A stretch of 64,000 nt of DNA, from contig NHNK02000007.1 in the NCBI GenBank assembly GCA_002173415.2, positions 110,094-174,093 on the forward strand, read 5' to 3'. The notes beneath the pieces are model-generated. The model ran no database searches and had not been told where the DNA came from. It saw only the letters and a list, made by a program, of their open reading frames with translations. This DNA is from Marinomonas agarivorans. GTDB taxonomy: Bacteria; Pseudomonadota; Gammaproteobacteria; Pseudomonadales; Marinomonadaceae. The stretch's first letter is position 1, and every line of letters begins with the position of its first letter. Position numbers and translations under genes: made by a program. This document shows positions 24,418-34,335 of the stretch, piece by piece.

Positions 24418-25539
24418 ATGTATTTTGTTCGACCTGTCGATTTTGCCGATTTGCCTGCTTTAGAACGGTTGGCAAAACAAGCGGGGATTGGTTTTACTAA
24501 CTTTCCTGCCAATCGTGATAGTTTGAATGACAAGATTTCCTGTTCCCGACAATCCATGCAGGCGGTTGTTACTCAACCTGGTGAAGAGGCCTACTATTTT
24601 GTTTTAGTCAATAAACAAACCGATAAGGTGGTTGGCGTGTGTGGCATCGAAGCCATGGTGGGCACCAAAACGCCTTTTTACAGTTATCGTATTGATGAGG
24701 TAGTGCACGCCTCACCTCAGTTACAAATCCATAATCGCATTCCTGCGTTATTTCTTTGCCATGATTATAACGGCACCAGTCGTTTGGTGGCCATGATTGT
24801 CGATAAAGCACACCAGACGCCTGAGGCAATGGCGTTGCTGTCGCGGGCGCGTTTGTTGTTTATCGCCAAGCATGCTGAGCGTTTTACCAATAAATTATTT
24901 GTTGAGCTACGGGGCGAAAGTGACGCCGCGGGGTTCTCGCCTTTTTGGAATGCACTAGGTAAACACTTCTTTAGCATGGACTTTGAAAAAGCCGATTATT
25001 TATCTGGCGTGACGAACAAGCATTTTATTGCCGACTTAATGCCGCGTTACCCTATTTATATTCCTACCCTGCCAGACATTGCTCAGCAGGTCATTGGTGT
25101 GGTGCATGAAACCTCCGAGAATGTCAGCGATATTTTGCTGCGAGAAGGTTTTTGTTTTCGAGATTATGTGGATGTGTTTGATGCAGGCCCGACCATTGAA
25201 GCACGCCAGCAAGACATTAATACCATAGTCAACAGCCGTCTCTCTGCGTATCAACTAACCGATGACGCTATGAAAAATGAGCAACGCTATTTGATCGCCT
25301 GTGGTGAATTAGAGGATTTTAGAGTGACATTAGCGCCTGCTTGCTTCCAACAAAACTCAACACAAAATACGGTTAATGGCGCAAATAATGACATGGTTTT
25401 GCAGATTCCTCACTCTGCGGCAACTGTGCTGGGTCTTGCTTTGCAAAAGAGCGAGACAGAAATAGAACAACACCCAGCGTTAAAAAAACCGGAGAGGGTA
25501 CAGTGGATTGCACTTCATTCTCAGTCGATGAATGCCTGA
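24418..25539 (+). CDS. aruF: Arginine N-succinyltransferase, alpha subunit
   Basis: 373 residues. This is one of two paralogous subunits, as in Pseudomonas AruF. MYFVRPVDFADLPALERLAK, FYSYRIDEVVHAS, LCHDYNGTSRL, GFSPFWNALGKHFFSMDFEKAD and FDAGPTIEARQQDI match the AstA family, which transfers succinyl from succinyl-CoA to the alpha-amino group of arginine, first step of the arginine succinyltransferase pathway. The C-terminal part after about residue 310 is less conserved. First gene of the operon. Confidence 0.9.
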   Translation: MYFVRPVDFADLPALERLAKQAGIGFTNFPANRDSLNDKISCSRQSMQAVVTQPGEEAYYFVLVNKQTDKVVGVCGIEAMVGTKTPFYSYRIDEVVHASPQLQIHNRIPALFLCHDYNGTSRLVAMIVDKAHQTPEAMALLSRARLLFIAKHAERFTNKLFVELRGESDAAGFSPFWNALGKHFFSMDFEKADYLSGVTNKHFIADLMPRYPIYIPTLPDIAQQVIGVVHETSENVSDILLREGFCFRDYVDVFDAGPTIEARQQDINTIVNSRLSAYQLTDDAMKNEQRYLIACGELEDFRVTLAPACFQQNSTQNTVNGANNDMVLQIPHSAATVLGLALQKSETEIEQHPALKKPERVQWIALHSQSMNA

Positions 25540-25551
25540 TCTCGTTTGAAT

Positions 25552-25581
25552 GAATAGCTTTTAAGTGAATAACTTTTGAAT
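25552..25581. repeat. Tandem 15-nt duplication after aruF
   Basis: GAATAGCTTTTAAGT followed by GAATAACTTTTGAAT (12 of 15 identical), beginning 13 bp after the stop codon. Confidence 0.65.
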
Positions 25582-25651
25582 CAATCGTTAAGGCATGTAA
25601 AAACAACGAATTTATAGCAACAACTTTAGTGATGGTAAAAGGCGTTTTCCT

Positions 25652-26713
25652 ATGATGGTAATTAGACCCATTCAAAAAAATGAACTTGAAACACTTTATA
25701 CACTGGCAGAAAAAACGGGGGTCGGCTTTACTTCATTAACACCAGACAGAGCCATTTTACAAAATAAAATTGATCAGTCTGTTGCGTCTTTTAAAAAAGA
25801 GGTCAATCAACCAAGGGATGAGAGTTACTTATTTGTTTTAGAAGACACAACAACAGGGCAAATTGTTGGCACTTCTGGTTTGCTTGGCACGGTTGGGTTA
25901 GATGAGCCTTTTTACAGTTATCATTTGGGCAATATTGTGCATTCTTCCCGTGAGTTGGGTGTCCATAATATTATGCCTACTTTGATTCTGAACAACGATT
26001 ACACAGGTTTTAGTGAGCTGTGCAGTTTGTTCCTTGAAGAGAATTACCGCCATTCGAAAAATGGTCAATTGCTGTCGAAGGCGCGTTTTTTATTCCTTGC
26101 CCAATTCCCGCAGCGTTTTACCGACAAAATTTTTGCTGAAATGCGTGGTGTTTGTGACGAAAAAGGCCGTTCGCCACTGTGGGAAAGTTTAGGGCGCCAC
26201 TTCTTCTCGTTGGATTTTGCCAAAGCGGATGAGTTGACCTCGCTAGGCAGCAAACAATTTATCGCGGAACTGATGCCAAATAACCCAGTTTATACGGCGC
26301 TGTTGAGCCAAGAAGCCAGAGACGTACTAGGCCAAGTACATCACAACACTGCACCAGCCAGACGTTTATTGGAGCAAGAAGGGTTCCGCTACGAAAACTA
26401 TGTAGATATTTTTGATGGTGGCCCCACGATCGAGGCCAGAGTGGCAGACATTCGATCGGTACGTGAAAGCAAATTATTCACTGTGACGATCAGTGATCAA
26501 GAAAGCGCTGAAGAGCAGGCGCAAAATGAAGCAAAAAATGATTTTTATTTGGTCGCTAACACACAACTCACTCATTTCCGCTGTGTGCTTGTACAACGTA
26601 AGAAGCGACCGAAAAAAACACTCAGGCTCACAGAAGCAGAAGCCGCTAACCTTAATGTAACCCAAGCAGAGTCAGTTCGTGTTGTTGCACTTAGCCCGAA
26701 AACTCGTCGTTAG
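25652..26713 (+). CDS. aruG: Arginine N-succinyltransferase, beta subunit
   Basis: 353 residues. Closer to the Pseudomonas AruG subunit than to its neighbour: SELCSLFLEENYRHSKNGQL, SKARFLFLAQFPQRF, AEMRGVCDEKGRSPLWESLG. An adjacent ATG at 25655 is an alternative start. The two subunits form the hetero-oligomeric transferase. Overall similarity with aruF shows ancient duplication rather than a recent one. The 112-bp gap to aruF includes a short tandem duplication. Confidence 0.92.
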   Translation: MMVIRPIQKNELETLYTLAEKTGVGFTSLTPDRAILQNKIDQSVASFKKEVNQPRDESYLFVLEDTTTGQIVGTSGLLGTVGLDEPFYSYHLGNIVHSSRELGVHNIMPTLILNNDYTGFSELCSLFLEENYRHSKNGQLLSKARFLFLAQFPQRFTDKIFAEMRGVCDEKGRSPLWESLGRHFFSLDFAKADELTSLGSKQFIAELMPNNPVYTALLSQEARDVLGQVHHNTAPARRLLEQEGFRYENYVDIFDGGPTIEARVADIRSVRESKLFTVTISDQESAEEQAQNEAKNDFYLVANTQLTHFRCVLVQRKKRPKKTLRLTEAEAANLNVTQAESVRVVALSPKTRR

Positions 26714-26744
26714 TGCAATAACAACATCAAACAGGAAACCTATT

Positions 26745-28223
26745 ATGACAATGAAACAACAACTTTTTATTAACGGTCATTGGCAAGCAGGCAATGGCGC
26801 TCGCTTTCAATCGCTTGATCCAGCAGATGCCAGCCTCGTATGGGAAGGCCATTCTGCCAGTAAAGAACAGGTAGATAATGCCATCGACGCGGCACGAACT
26901 GCGTTCCCTGACTGGGCAAATCGTGCACTGGCAGAGCGTTTGGAAATCATCAAAACCTTTGCCGCCAAGGTAAAAGACAATACCGATACCATTGCCAACA
27001 TAATCAGCCGTGAAACAGGCAAGCCATTTTGGGAAACCAAAACCGAAGTGGCGGCCATGATTGGTAAAGTGGCGATTTCTGAACAGGCGTATCATGAACG
27101 TACTGGCCACAAAGAAACCGCTATGCCTGGGGCAACCGCGCATTTGCGTCATCGCCCTCACGGTGTGGTAGCGGTGTTCGGGCCGTATAATTTCCCTGGC
27201 CATTTGCCTAATGGTCATATTGTGCCTGCTCTGATTGCTGGTAACACCATTGTGTTAAAGCCCAGCGAGCAAACCCCTGCCACTTCGGATTTTATTGTGC
27301 AGCTTTGGCAAGCAGCAGGCTTGCCTGATGGCGTGCTAAATCTTGTGCAAGGGGAAAAGGAAACGGGTATCGCCTTGGCCAATCATGATGGCATTGACGG
27401 TCTATTCTTTACTGGCAGCCCTGAGGTTGGCCACATCTTGCATAAAACCTATGCGGGCCATCCGGGTAAAATTCTTGCCTTGGAAATGGGGGGCAATAAC
27501 CCATTGCTCGTCTCAGAAAGTACCTCGGACATTGATGCGGTAGTGCATGAAATTGTGCAATCGGCTTTCTTATCCGCAGGGCAACGTTGTACTTGCGCCC
27601 GTCGATTACTCTTACCGAATAGTGCCCATGGTGAGGCCATTCTTACCCGTTTAATTGAGGTCACCAAACAACTGAAAATTGACCGTTTCGATGCTGAAAT
27701 TCAGCCTTTCATGGGGCCAGTGGTTTCTCCACAAGCGGCAGACACCATTGTTGCCGCCGTCAACACATTAGATCAGTTAGGTGCAAGCGTATTGTTGGCT
27801 GGCCAACGTGGCGCGGCAAATACGGGCTTTATCACTCCTACTATTATTGACGCAACGGCTATCAAGGCAGAATTGCCCGATAACGAATACTTTGGTCCGT
27901 TACTGACAGTACTGCGTTATGACTCTATGAATGAGGCAATGACACTGGCAAATAACACGCGTTTTGGTTTGTCGGCTGGCATTCTTTCGGACGAAAAGAG
28001 CGAATACGAATGGTTTTTACAACACAGTCGTGCTGGCATTATCAACTGGAATCGTCAAACAACAGGTGCATCCAGTGCCGCGCCTTTTGGTGGTACAGGC
28101 GCCAGTGGCAACCACAGAGCAAGTGCTTACTACGCAGCAGATTATTGTTCTTACCCAGTTGCCAGTGTTGAAGTTGAGCAACTGAGTTTGCCAGACAACT
28201 TTGTGCCTGGGTTACATTTCTGA
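26745..28223 (+). CDS. astD: N-succinylglutamate 5-semialdehyde dehydrogenase
   Basis: 492 residues, start at 26745 with AGGAAAC at 26732-26738. NAD-dependent aldehyde dehydrogenase fold, with VFGPYNFPGHLPNGHI, the catalytic Glu in LEMGGNNPLLV and catalytic Cys in SAGQRCTCARR. It converts N-succinylglutamate semialdehyde to N-succinylglutamate, the fourth step of the pathway. Cytoplasmic. Sits 31 bp after aruG and 51 bp before astB. Confidence 0.95.
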   Translation: MTMKQQLFINGHWQAGNGARFQSLDPADASLVWEGHSASKEQVDNAIDAARTAFPDWANRALAERLEIIKTFAAKVKDNTDTIANIISRETGKPFWETKTEVAAMIGKVAISEQAYHERTGHKETAMPGATAHLRHRPHGVVAVFGPYNFPGHLPNGHIVPALIAGNTIVLKPSEQTPATSDFIVQLWQAAGLPDGVLNLVQGEKETGIALANHDGIDGLFFTGSPEVGHILHKTYAGHPGKILALEMGGNNPLLVSESTSDIDAVVHEIVQSAFLSAGQRCTCARRLLLPNSAHGEAILTRLIEVTKQLKIDRFDAEIQPFMGPVVSPQAADTIVAAVNTLDQLGASVLLAGQRGAANTGFITPTIIDATAIKAELPDNEYFGPLLTVLRYDSMNEAMTLANNTRFGLSAGILSDEKSEYEWFLQHSRAGIINWNRQTTGASSAAPFGGTGASGNHRASAYYAADYCSYPVASVEVEQLSLPDNFVPGLHF

Positions 28224-28274
28224 TCTGGGCGAACACGATTTAATAACCATGCTAAACAAATAACAGGCAAGCAA

Positions 28275-29621
28275 ATGCACGCAATTGAAGCAAACTTTGA
28301 TGGATTAGTCGGCCCTACTCATAATTATGGTGGGCTTTCCTTTGGCAATGTGGCCTCCAAAAACAACCAAGCACAGGCCTCAAACCCCAAAGCCGCCGCC
28401 TTACAAGGCTTGGTAAAGATGAAAGCCTTGGCCGATATGGGGTTTGTACAAGGGGTTCTTGCGCCCCATGAACGCCCTCATATCCCCACATTAAAGCAAC
28501 TTGGTTTTACAGGGTCAGACGCTGACATTTTGGCGGCTGCCGCCAAACAAGCACCGCATCTGCTCGCCTGTGTCAGCTCAGCCTCTTGCATGTGGACGGC
28601 CAATGCCGCGACCGTGTCACCCAGTGCGGACACCCACGATGGCAAGGTTCACTTTAGCCCAGCAAACTTGGTCAATAAGTTTCACCGTTCCATTGAACAC
28701 CCTATTACTGGTGCGATTTTACGAGCGACATTTGCCGATACTCGCCACTTTACTCATCATGCTGCTTTGCCAAGCACAGATCAGTTTGGGGATGAAGGCG
28801 CCGCCAATCACACCCGTTTTTGTCAGCAATATCAGCAACAGGGCATTGAGTTTTTTGTCTATGGCCAAGAGGCATTTAATCAACAAACCGTGCGACCGCA
28901 GAAGTTTCCTGCACGTCATAGTTTGGAAGCGTCTCAGGCAATAGCACAACGTCACGGCTTACAGCCGCAATACACTGTTTATGCACAGCAAAATCCTGCT
29001 GCAATTGATGCGGGTGTGTTTCATAACGATGTGATTGCCGTTGGGAATAAAAATGTGCACTTCTACCATGAAGATGCTTTTTTAGATACCGAAAAAATGC
29101 AGCAGGATTTGCAGACCGCATGGGCGCTAAGTAACACTGACCCATTGCACTTTATTGAGGTAACGCGCCAACAAGTCAGTTTACAAGACTGTGTTACTAG
29201 TTATTTATTTAATAGCCAACTGATTAGTCATACTGACGATGAAATGACACTGGTTGTCCCCGCTGAATGCCAGAATAACGCCGCCGTTTGGTCTTACTTA
29301 CAGTCGTTACAACAGGCGAATAACCCTATTACCAAGGTACAGGTATTCGACCTAAAACAAAGTATGAGTAATGGCGGTGGCCCTGCGTGTTTACGCTTGC
29401 GCGTTGTGTTGAATGACAAGGAACTGGCGGCAGTAAACCAAGCGTGCCTAATGAATGATGATTTGTTCATCACCTTGAACCAATGGGTGGAACGTCATTA
29501 TCGTGATCGACTAATGGAAGCCGATTTAGCTGACCCTCAACTTTTGCTAGAAAGCCGCACCGCATTGGATAAACTGACTCAAATTCTAAAATTGGGATCA
29601 ATTTACGATTTTCAAAAATAG
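28275..29621 (+). CDS. astB: N-succinylarginine dihydrolase
   Basis: 448 residues, one more than E. coli AstB. Starts [20 protein letters not shown] and contains [15 protein letters not shown] with the catalytic cysteine near the C-terminus. Member of the amidinotransferase/pentein superfamily; it hydrolyses N-succinylarginine to N-succinylornithine, CO2 and two ammonia. Last gene of the operon. astC and astE, needed for the remaining steps, are not in the window. Confidence 0.95.
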   Translation: MHAIEANFDGLVGPTHNYGGLSFGNVASKNNQAQASNPKAAALQGLVKMKALADMGFVQGVLAPHERPHIPTLKQLGFTGSDADILAAAAKQAPHLLACVSSASCMWTANAATVSPSADTHDGKVHFSPANLVNKFHRSIEHPITGAILRATFADTRHFTHHAALPSTDQFGDEGAANHTRFCQQYQQQGIEFFVYGQEAFNQQTVRPQKFPARHSLEASQAIAQRHGLQPQYTVYAQQNPAAIDAGVFHNDVIAVGNKNVHFYHEDAFLDTEKMQQDLQTAWALSNTDPLHFIEVTRQQVSLQDCVTSYLFNSQLISHTDDEMTLVVPAECQNNAAVWSYLQSLQQANNPITKVQVFDLKQSMSNGGGPACLRLRVVLNDKELAAVNQACLMNDDLFITLNQWVERHYRDRLMEADLADPQLLLESRTALDKLTQILKLGSIYDFQK

Positions 29622-29649
29622 GTGTTTTAGGCTTGGCTTCACCATAAAC

Positions 29650-29677
29650 AAGAGTCATAAAAAAAGAGTCATGAAAA
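29650..29677. repeat. Tandem 14-nt duplication after astB
   Basis: AAGAGTCATAAAAA followed by AAGAGTCATGAAAA (13 of 14 identical), 28 bp after the astB stop and next to the terminator stem. Confidence 0.75.
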
Positions 29678-29706
29678 AGGGCAGTGGTTTTAATACTGCC
29701 CTTTTG
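29675..29706. terminator. Terminator between astB and the HEAT-repeat gene
   Basis: Perfect 11-bp stem AAAAGGGCAGT / ACTGCCCTTTT with a 9-nt loop; A and T tails on both sides allow bidirectional action between convergent genes. Confidence 0.85.
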
Positions 29707-29752
29707 TCTACATTAACAAACTTTTTCGTAACTTGCGCAGCGCTACCTGCTT

Positions 29753-31210
29753 TTAATAGGAACGAATATAAGAAATGGCCTTTGCTGCTTTTGCAACTTG
29801 TGTAATTTGTTTTTCAAAATCTGTAAAGGCGATTAGATCTTTCATAAGATCTTTATGCTTGATAATGCCAGAACCTTCATGTTTGTAGTTTTCAGGGTTA
29901 GCATTTAATCCCCCCATTGCTATGACAATTGTATAGCGTACTTTGTCTTTCGCTGTTCCTAGCTGTTCTCCTAAGAAGTTAGCAGCACCCGTGTCGCCTG
30001 TTTGCGCTAACGCAATGGCAGACCAAATGTACTTTTGCCATTGTTTTTCATCTGAGGTGTCTTCCATATTAGCGCTAAAGATTTTTTTGGCCTTATCACT
30101 TGTTGCGCTGTCTGTTAAAAAAGTAAATACAGACGCTGCGGCGTGAATAGTTTTCGGATCAACTTTATCTTGTTTCGCTAAGAGTTTGTCTTTCTTTTTC
30201 TGTGCTGAGGCAAGCTGTTTTTTTGCAGATTCTTTGCCAGTACTATCCACTTTAGCTTGCGCTTTTTGTATTTGCGCTTCCACTTTGGCTAGGCTTTTTT
30301 CAAACTTATCTTGCTCTTTCTGATTCATCACCTTCTTGCCTTCAGCTGATCTGAGATAGGCATTTTGTAAGTCTGACTCACCTAGATTGAGTAACGCGAC
30401 AATTATAGGCAGTTTTAGATTAATAGGCTTTTTATCATACTCTTTGAGTAATCGCTGCAAAGGAGATACGGCTTTTTTATCGCCCATCTTTCCAAGTGCC
30501 AAAGCACTGATAATTGGGTAATTATTAATATTACGAATAATAGTATCTGTTGCTTGGGGCGCTTGCACCTCACCTAAGTACAAGATACAGGATTGATTTA
30601 GCGTCTTGTCTGTTTGATTTGAGGCTAACCAGCCAGTGCAATAATCAACCGCCGCGTTGGAATCCCATTCAACAAGGTATTTTAAAATCTGACTTTTAAA
30701 TAATGTATTCCTTGCCTTTAAATTCAGCATGTTTATCAGTGTTGGGATTTGAGCTTTGTCTCCCAACATAAACAAAGTTTGCGCTAACAACAAACGCGTA
30801 TCCGCACCGGTTTTATCTGCTCTGGCAGCATATTCAGCCACTAGAGGAGTGTATTGTGTCGCTTGTGCATAACCAATTCCTTGCACACCTAAAAGGTGAG
30901 TGTGGTAGCTCATATTCTTATCAAGACAATTTTCTGCTTTAGGCGCCATTACGAAATTAAGCTCTGATCCTGACTCTAAGCGTATTGAATCACCATAAAG
31001 CTCGATAATTGCATCACCAACATTGCCTTTTACGGTTTCAATGCCTGCTTTGCATGAATCAAGTTCAAAACGACATTGACCATATTTTGTCTTTAGCTCC
31101 TCATGGACGCCTGAGACATAACAATTTTCATAATATTTATCATGTAAACTGTTCGCTGATGCGCCAAAAGCAACCGTCATGGTTAACGGTATTAATAATA
31201 GTTTTTTCAT
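29753..31210 (-). CDS. Secreted HEAT-repeat protein
   Basis: 485 residues with signal peptide MKKLLLIPLTMTVAFGASA. The mature N-terminal part has cysteine pairs (CYVSG, CRFELDSC). From about residue 110 there are helical HEAT-like repeats (LVAEYAARADKTGADTRLLL, ISALALGKMGDKKAVSPLQR). Residues about 290-345 form a Lys/Gln-rich coiled coil (EKSLAKVEAQIQKAQAKV), and further HEAT-like helices follow. HEAT repeats usually serve as protein-binding scaffolds; the partner is not evident. No adjacent partner gene. A 270-bp AT-rich gap upstream (31211-31480) shows no further feature. Confidence 0.7.
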   Translation of the reverse strand: MKKLLLIPLTMTVAFGASANSLHDKYYENCYVSGVHEELKTKYGQCRFELDSCKAGIETVKGNVGDAIIELYGDSIRLESGSELNFVMAPKAENCLDKNMSYHTHLLGVQGIGYAQATQYTPLVAEYAARADKTGADTRLLLAQTLFMLGDKAQIPTLINMLNLKARNTLFKSQILKYLVEWDSNAAVDYCTGWLASNQTDKTLNQSCILYLGEVQAPQATDTIIRNINNYPIISALALGKMGDKKAVSPLQRLLKEYDKKPINLKLPIIVALLNLGESDLQNAYLRSAEGKKVMNQKEQDKFEKSLAKVEAQIQKAQAKVDSTGKESAKKQLASAQKKKDKLLAKQDKVDPKTIHAAASVFTFLTDSATSDKAKKIFSANMEDTSDEKQWQKYIWSAIALAQTGDTGAANFLGEQLGTAKDKVRYTIVIAMGGLNANPENYKHEGSGIIKHKDLMKDLIAFTDFEKQITQVAKAAKAISYIRSY

Positions 31211-31480
31211 ATATCCCCACTATTCAAATTGAAATATTTACTTTGCAATCGGTGTTTTTATTGTTGTGCACGCAGTTTTAACGGAAGAAGAGTTAGGTAT
31301 AAATGAGAAAAGTAGGCTTAATTTGTTAACAAAAACATACAAAAGTAACAGATCATTAACTTTTAATTCTAAAAAGTAACTAGACGTTAGTTAATGTAAA
31401 AACACGCTTTGGGTTTTATAGCTTTGATGTTTAATTAAAAGGGTTTAAGTGACACATAGAATCAATATTGAAAAAATGCA

Positions 31481-31813
31481 TTAAAACGACTCACCATTTT
31501 CAAAATAATTATTGCCCTTGATATCATGAAAAACGACACAGACATCTTTTGCATCGATTAACAACGGCTGTACCATATCAGTTATATTTTTGGCAAATTG
31601 CCGCTTAATCTCTTCGCCCCGATCAAACCAAAGTATCTCGAAAAAAGGGTAAGCAGAGCTTGCGCCTCCTGTGACAAAATAAGTGACGGCTTGGTACTCT
31701 AAGGTAAAATGATCGGCTGGAGTTTCTAACAATTCAGCGGCTTGTTTAATGAGAAGGTCAGAAATGGATTCTATATCTTCTAGGGCAATTCCTCTTACTC
31801 GAATATGAGGCAT
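31481..31813 (-). CDS. DUF1904 family protein
   Basis: 110 residues. MPHIRVRGIALEDIESISDL, FTLEYQAVTYFVTGG, AYPFFEILWFDRGEEIKRQF fit the DUF1904 family, which has a tautomerase-like fold with N-terminal Pro. Function unknown. Lies downstream of gpt on the same strand, separated by a hairpin at 31845. Confidence 0.85.
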   Translation of the reverse strand: MPHIRVRGIALEDIESISDLLIKQAAELLETPADHFTLEYQAVTYFVTGGASSAYPFFEILWFDRGEEIKRQFAKNITDMVQPLLIDAKDVCVVFHDIKGNNYFENGESF

Positions 31814-31844
31814 AACGGTTTCCTAACTAGATAATGTTGAAAAC

Positions 31845-31867
31845 TAAGTGAGTAACTAACTCACTTA
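31845..31867 (-). terminator. Hairpin at the gpt stop codon
   Basis: Perfect 9-bp stem TAAGTGAGT / ACTCACTTA with a 5-nt loop, overlapping the gpt stop; on the minus strand it is followed by GTTTTC. Likely terminates or attenuates gpt transcription. Confidence 0.5.
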
Positions 31868-32352
31868 ATTTGGCGGTCTGCTAACGGTGTTGAAAAGGTA
31901 AATTCCATATCCCAAGGGAAACGAATCCAAGTATCTTGACTCACTTCGGTAATAAAAGTATCCACCAGTGGTTTGCCTGCGGGCTTGGCGAAAATGGTAG
32001 CAAAATGCGCTTTTGGTAACATATCGCGTACCAACTGTGCCGTTTTACCAGTATCGACTAGGTCATCAATTAACAACATGCCTTCACCATCACCTTCGAC
32101 GCCTTTGAGCACTTTTAACTCACCACGTTCGTTCGCTTCTGCGCCTGTTGATTGATAGCTAGAGATACATAACGTATCGATTAAGCGAATATCCAACTCA
32201 CGACATACAATCGCGGCAGGTACCAAACCACCACGGGTAATGGCAATGATGCCCTTCCACGGCCCCAGCTCAAGTAAACGCCACGCTAACGCTCTTGCGT
32301 TGCGGTGTAACTCTTCCCACGAAACGGGATAATCTTTTGAATAAGGTGTCAT
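31861..32352 (-). CDS. gpt: Xanthine-guanine phosphoribosyltransferase
   Basis: 163 residues. [47 protein letters not shown] (PRPP-binding loop) and [15 protein letters not shown] match E. coli Gpt closely, with a short extra insert near residue 68 ([10 protein letters not shown]). It salvages xanthine, guanine and, less well, hypoxanthine using PRPP. Peripheral membrane association is known for the E. coli enzyme. Confidence 0.95.
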   Translation of the reverse strand: MTPYSKDYPVSWEELHRNARALAWRLLELGPWKGIIAITRGGLVPAAIVCRELDIRLIDTLCISSYQSTGAEANERGELKVLKGVEGDGEGMLLIDDLVDTGKTAQLVRDMLPKAHFATIFAKPAGKPLVDTFITEVSQDTWIRFPWDMEFTFSTPLADRQIK

Positions 32353-32412
32353 TGATTTGGTCCTAAAATGTAAAATTCACTGTATTTTAGCAAACGTATT
32401 TTAACGAATAAT

Positions 32413-32994
32413 CTATTTTAAGGCGAACGGCAATCCGGCAGTAACCAAAGTGACTTTTTCACTCAGTTGCGCCAAGGTTTGATTTAACTCACCCAGTTCA
32501 TCAGCATAACGTCGTGCCAAGGCATTCATTGGCATAATACCTTGACCCACTTCGCTGGAAACGATCACTATATCAGCGACGCTAGACTGTAACGCTTGCA
32601 TGAATAATTGTATGTGTTCTTGGCAGGGTGCCAAGGTTTTTTGCTCTTCTCCTAACTGTTGCTCTGCTAACTGTTTTTGTTCTTCAAGCATAAGTAAGTT
32701 AGTCACCCACAGGGTCATACATTCAATTAAAATAATGGTATTTTGATTGTTGTTGGCGTTTAACACTGAGGCAATATTGATGGGTTCTTCAATCACTTGC
32801 CAACGTTCATCACGTCCCTCTTTATGTTTTTCGATGCGGGCTTGCATATTAGAATCGAGTGACTGAGCGGTAGCAAGATAAATCAGTTTTTTACCGATAT
32901 CTTGTTGGCAACTTTGGTCGTACAATTTGATCGCGGTTTGTTCAGCCATGCGACTTTTGCCACTACGAACTCCTCCTATAATTAATTGCTTCAT
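32413..32994 (-). CDS. cobU: Adenosylcobinamide kinase / guanylyltransferase
   Basis: 193 residues from ATG at 32994, which overlaps the upstream cobC stop (ATGA). P-loop GGVRSGKS (residues 7-14), TLWVTNLLML, VSSEVGQGIMPMN and the C-terminal DELGELNQTLA are family hallmarks. It phosphorylates adenosylcobinamide and then transfers GMP to give adenosylcobinamide-GDP, in nucleotide-loop assembly of cobalamin. A glutamine/lysine-rich insert (EEQKQLAEQQLGEEQK) enlarges one loop. Confidence 0.93.
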   Translation of the reverse strand: MKQLIIGGVRSGKSRMAEQTAIKLYDQSCQQDIGKKLIYLATAQSLDSNMQARIEKHKEGRDERWQVIEEPINIASVLNANNNQNTIILIECMTLWVTNLLMLEEQKQLAEQQLGEEQKTLAPCQEHIQLFMQALQSSVADIVIVSSEVGQGIMPMNALARRYADELGELNQTLAQLSEKVTLVTAGLPFALK

Positions 32995-34274
32995 ACTGTT
33001 TCCATTACCGTACTTGTTGTTGAAGTTTGTATCCACTTTGTTGCAAGGCGCTCACTAATCACATTAAATTCATCATGAGCTGGTAGGGCAAAACGTATCC
33101 AACCCTTTCCTAAACGAGTGTGAATGCATCGCTCCTTTAAATACCAAAAGAGTGAGTCACTAAAAGAAGATTTAAGGGTAAAAAAGAAGTCAGTTTGTTG
33201 CCAAGAAGACGTATCTTCTTGTCCGCTTTTTTCTTGTATTTTTAAGCGCACTTGCTCTAATTTAGGTTGCAGTTGATTGGCAAATTTTTCTCTGCGTAAT
33301 GCCAAATCCCTACGAGCTTTATTTTGCCATGCTTGATCAGAAAGCGCTTGCGTGACTAACCATGTGGCAGGTGTGCTAATTGGCCACGGCCCTATTGCTA
33401 ACGCCAGTTGTGTGCGAACGGTTTGGTTGGCAAAACAAAATCCGACCCTTGCCCCAGGCAAACCAAAAAACTTGCCAATTGAGCGCAATAAAATGAGTGA
33501 CTCAGGCCAGTGATTGTTCGCATGATTCGTTGAAACGGACGAGCAAGACAATAGACTATGTTGGGGTTGGCTGTCGATAAATGCTTCATCCACAATGACA
33601 AATGCATTTCGTATGGCGGCTTTATCTAACAACTGTTTGATTTGTGCTTGAGTGAATAAATGCCCATTTGGATTATTGGGTTGTATCAACACCAGAACAT
33701 GCCACTGTGCTGCCACTAACGTTGAAAAACACGATGTTTGTGTTGTGTCATACTCAACCGTGGTATAGTCCCACTTACGCCAACAGAATTCATGTTCTTG
33801 ATAACCTACCTGCGGTACATACACTATTTTTTCTGCTTGCCCATACACACTTTCCGTTTCTCTTTTTGCCTGAGCAAGTGCATGAACAGATACATGAGAA
33901 AGTGCATGAGTCGATGTGTTATTAAAAAGTATGAGGGGCAGCCATTCTATGGCTTGTTGTGAACCTGAGATTGCCAAGCATTTATTCACGCATTCATTCA
34001 CACCATAGTAAGATTGTGCAGCGTTTAGTAACGCGGTTTGATCCGGCAACTCATGCCAAAGTTTGGTTGGAATGGTCGGAACGGGCCATGGCTCACGATT
34101 AACCGCAGAGGATAAATCGATCCAATCTTGACCTTGTTTTTCGTCTGAGTTTCCACTTTGCTTATTACTTTGACAGGCCATGTGAGTATGCTCATGACGA
34201 ACTCGAATTAAGTCACCACCATGCTTTGGTTTTACTAGGTCTGTTTGTAATGTTGGCACCCATCTTTTCATCAT
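32991..34274 (-). CDS. cobC: Threonine-phosphate decarboxylase (cobalamin biosynthesis)
   Basis: 427 residues, longer than the usual 330-365. PLP-dependent class I/II aminotransferase fold: NPNGHLFT, IVDEAFID and RSIGKFFGLPGARVGF, where Lys forms the internal aldimine. It makes (R)-1-amino-2-propanol phosphate, which joins cobyric acid. The extra length lies in low-complexity inserts, including a His/Ala/Ser-rich stretch near residue 125 encoded by an imperfect DNA repeat (33876-33918). An adjacent ATG at 34271 is an alternative start. Middle gene of the cbiB-cobC-cobU unit. Confidence 0.88.
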   Translation of the reverse strand: MMKRWVPTLQTDLVKPKHGGDLIRVRHEHTHMACQSNKQSGNSDEKQGQDWIDLSSAVNREPWPVPTIPTKLWHELPDQTALLNAAQSYYGVNECVNKCLAISGSQQAIEWLPLILFNNTSTHALSHVSVHALAQAKRETESVYGQAEKIVYVPQVGYQEHEFCWRKWDYTTVEYDTTQTSCFSTLVAAQWHVLVLIQPNNPNGHLFTQAQIKQLLDKAAIRNAFVIVDEAFIDSQPQHSLLSCSSVSTNHANNHWPESLILLRSIGKFFGLPGARVGFCFANQTVRTQLALAIGPWPISTPATWLVTQALSDQAWQNKARRDLALRREKFANQLQPKLEQVRLKIQEKSGQEDTSSWQQTDFFFTLKSSFSDSLFWYLKERCIHTRLGKGWIRFALPAHDEFNVISERLATKWIQTSTTSTVMETV

Positions 34275-34335
34275 TCACTTACTCTATTCTCTCACGCTTT
34301 TTACCATAGTTTGGCCTTATCCAATCCAGTACAGC

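Noticed and set aside
24418-26713. Recent tandem duplication of one astA gene
   Set aside because: The two proteins differ strongly and match the distinct alpha and beta subunits of Pseudomonas-type enzymes, so the pair is ancient.
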